Below are positions 6,276 through 8,256 of a stretch of DNA of 8,256 nucleotides, in pieces; position 1 is the stretch's first letter, and each line of letters starts with the position of its first letter. The notes beneath the pieces were generated by a model. That model was not told the origin of the DNA. It saw only the letters and a program-made list of their open reading frames with translations, and did not search any database. A program made the translations under genes and the position numbers. The stretch comes from Cytophagales bacterium (GTDB lineage Bacteria; Bacteroidota; Bacteroidia; Cytophagales; Cyclobacteriaceae). The stretch is from the NCBI GenBank assembly GCA_024643485.1, contig JAHEMU010000106.1:1-8256 (forward strand), written 5' to 3'.

Positions 6276-8256
6276 TTAAAATGTCATGTTATAGGTAACA
6301 GAAGGAAGGATTGGGAATAGATAAATCATTCTGGCTTCCTTTTCATTTGGAATCGCATTGCCTTCTGGATCTTCTTTTTGTTGGGTATATACTGAAAATG
6401 GATTTTTGCGACTATACACGTTGAAAGCTGAAAAAACCCAACTACTTTTTATTTTCTTTCTTTCGTTTCGCGGTGGAGTTAAGGTAGCAGATAAATCCAA
6501 ACGATGATAGGCAGGTAATTGATAACCGTTTCTGGAAGAGATGTAATCAGGATAGTATTGGCCTTCAATTTCATACCTTCCCGAAGGTAGGGTGATCGGG
6601 CGACCTGACCCGTAAGTGAAGTTAGTTCCAAATACCCATCGTTCGTTAAGATCATACGTCGCCAGAATATTAAAACTGTGTCGTCGGTCGTAATTAGCTA
6701 AAAATGATTGAGATAAATTGACCCCAGGAATGGTACGCTCAGCTTTTGATAAGGTGTAACTGATAAAGCCAGTGAGCTTACCTTTCGTTTTTTCTAAATA
6801 GGTTTCTAACCCATAGCTTTGAGCTGTTCCTTGCCTAAATTCCGTGGGTAAATCCTGATTAAAGAACAATTGAGCATTATCAGCGAAATCCGTAATGTTT
6901 TTTTGATATTTATAATAAGCTTCAATACTTGATTTCAACTCATTTTTAAAGAAATTCCTGAAATAACCTAGAGCGACTTGATCTGATCGTTGGGGTTTTA
7001 GGTAATACCCCGACGGTTGCCAGGTGTTAAAAGGAAGAGGCACCGTTCCACTGGCTATTAAATGGGTGTTTTGATACATTCTGTTATAAGAAAATTTCAT
7101 AGAACTGGTTACGCCCAACATATAGCGCAACGAAAATCGAGGTTCTGCGCCATGGTACATTTTGATGGTTTCAAAGGCCGAAAAATGTTCTTTTCCGGTT
7201 CGCTCAATATTTACGTTGTCGTTTACATCTTTATAATAGACCAAATCACCCTCGCCAATATTTTGAAAAAGGAAATAGCGCAGGCCATAGTTGATGTTTA
7301 ATTTATTAGAGAGTTGCTGTTGAGCCTCCACATATACGGAATGGTCAAGCGCGTACAATTGATCCTGTGCTAATTTTTCAAAATTGGCATTTTCGCCCGT
7401 TGGAGCAATGGTTCCTGGAGCGAACGATCGGTAAGTGGAAGATGCTCCAAATTCCACTGTTAATGTAGGGCTATAAAACCAACCGAAGTCCTGTTTTGCG
7501 GTTAATTCTTGAATATGAGAAGTCCATTCAAATCCTTGTAAGGGGTCTGTAATTTCCAGTGCATAGTCGAAATTACTTCCAATGATGGTTGAATTGGAAA
7601 ACAATTTGTCATTAAACAAATGATTCCATCTAATTGTCGCCGTTTTATTTCCCCAGCCGAAGCTGAATAAGTCAGCAGATTTAAAAACATCCCTACCTAA
7701 ATAAACGGAAGCGAACACCCTATTTTCGTTATTTTTTCTCCAATTAACTTTCGCATTCACATCGTAAAAATGTACCAATCCGTCTTCGCCGGCGGCTTTG
7801 AGAAAGGCATCCAAATAGGACCGACGGCCACTTAAAATAAAGGAGCTATTTCCCTTTGAAATTGGGCCTTCCACCATAAATCGACTAGCGATACTTCCTA
7901 ATCCTGCAGCTCCTTCTAAATGTTGATTATTGCCGTCTTTTGAACGTACGTCTAGAATGGATGACAAACGACCGCCATACCTCGACGGAATTCCTCCTTT
8001 ATATAATTCAGAATCTTTAATAACATCCGCATTAAATACAGAGAACAATCCGAATAAATGCGATGGATCATAAATTGGAGCCTCATCAATTAGGATTAAA
8101 TTTTGGTCTGAACTACCCCCACGAACGAAAAAGCTACTGGTTCCCTCCCCGGCAGAAACCACCCCAGGCATCATTTGAATGGTTTTTATCAAATCAGGCT
8201 CACCGAATAAAGCTGGAAGTTTTTTCACCTGAGTAATGCTAATTTCATTTTTACTC
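6276..8256 (-). CDS. TonB-dependent outer-membrane receptor (5' end outside window)
   Basis: An outer-membrane beta-barrel that takes up ligands using energy passed by TonB. The frame is open to the right window edge with 659 residues visible; the N-terminus (signal peptide and probably a carboxypeptidase-like regulatory domain) is missing. The visible part opens in the plug domain: VKKLPALFGEPDLIKTIQ, MPGVVSAGEGTSSFFVRGG, NLILIDEAPIYDPSHLFG, and LYKGGIPSRYGGRLSS. A long barrel follows, with alternating strands such as FILSGRRSYLDAF, YGLRYF, and SYTLSKAERT. It ends in PSVTYNMTF, with a terminal Phe, the usual signal for insertion by the BAM machinery. A GTG at 8226-8228 is not a true start because plug sequence continues upstream of it. 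The DUF4249 lipoprotein gene follows after a single base, so the two are almost surely co-expressed. Lack of an iron- or vitamin-specific motif leaves the ligand unknown. Confidence 0.95.
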   Translation of the reverse strand, partial: SKNEISITQVKKLPALFGEPDLIKTIQMMPGVVSAGEGTSSFFVRGGSSDQNLILIDEAPIYDPSHLFGLFSVFNADVIKDSELYKGGIPSRYGGRLSSILDVRSKDGNNQHLEGAAGLGSIASRFMVEGPISKGNSSFILSGRRSYLDAFLKAAGEDGLVHFYDVNAKVNWRKNNENRVFASVYLGRDVFKSADLFSFGWGNKTATIRWNHLFNDKLFSNSTIIGSNFDYALEITDPLQGFEWTSHIQELTAKQDFGWFYSPTLTVEFGASSTYRSFAPGTIAPTGENANFEKLAQDQLYALDHSVYVEAQQQLSNKLNINYGLRYFLFQNIGEGDLVYYKDVNDNVNIERTGKEHFSAFETIKMYHGAEPRFSLRYMLGVTSSMKFSYNRMYQNTHLIASGTVPLPFNTWQPSGYYLKPQRSDQVALGYFRNFFKNELKSSIEAYYKYQKNITDFADNAQLFFNQDLPTEFRQGTAQSYGLETYLEKTKGKLTGFISYTLSKAERTIPGVNLSQSFLANYDRRHSFNILATYDLNERWVFGTNFTYGSGRPITLPSGRYEIEGQYYPDYISSRNGYQLPAYHRLDLSATLTPPRNERKKIKSSWVFSAFNVYSRKNPFSVYTQQKEDPEGNAIPNEKEARMIYLFPILPSVTYNMTF

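Noticed and set aside
8226..8228. GTG as start of the TonB receptor
   Set aside because: The frame stays open upstream to the window edge and the upstream residues (SKNEISITQ) continue the typical plug-domain lead-in, so the gene starts outside the window.

Overview
The window looks like a piece of a Bacteroidota chromosome, most likely from the Flavobacteriales. The basis is the A+T-rich coding sequence, the lack of Shine-Dalgarno sites, promoter -7 elements of the TAnnTTTG type, a TonB-dependent receptor paired with a DUF4249 lipoprotein, and the divergent birA / rsfS-ftsH arrangement. This placement rests on content and gene order recalled from family knowledge; no search was run.

Layout. 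On the minus strand, 1-1428 holds rsfS (ribosomal silencing factor) followed by ftsH (membrane AAA+ protease, cut by the left window edge after the Walker B region). Divergent from them on the plus strand, 39 bp away, is birA (biotin-protein ligase without a DNA-binding domain), then a hotdog-fold acyl-CoA thioesterase, a likely intrinsic terminator, a clear Bacteroidota -7 element, a small transaldolase, and ftsE (cell-division ABC ATPase). ftsE starts on the last base of the transaldolase stop codon. The plus-strand block meets a minus-strand block at 4305-4308, where both stop codons sit inside one TTAA.

The minus-strand block, read in its own direction from 8256 to 4305, is a TonB-dependent receptor (N-terminus outside the window), a DUF4249 lipoprotein one base downstream, an ECF sigma factor with a GTG start, and a single-pass membrane protein that overlaps the sigma gene and is probably its anti-sigma factor. 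The first two genes probably form one outer-membrane uptake or binding unit. The last two probably form one envelope-signalling unit. Whether the sigma pair controls the receptor pair is an open inference.

The rest is largely housekeeping: ribosome dormancy, membrane proteolysis, biotinylation, acyl-CoA turnover, the pentose phosphate pathway and cell division. The window is densely coding; no gap between genes exceeds about 90 bp. I saw no RNA gene, insertion sequence, CRISPR array or phage gene, and no convincing sign of a wholly new system. The items most worth a second look are the receptor/lipoprotein/sigma/anti-sigma cluster and the active-site residues of the transaldolase.
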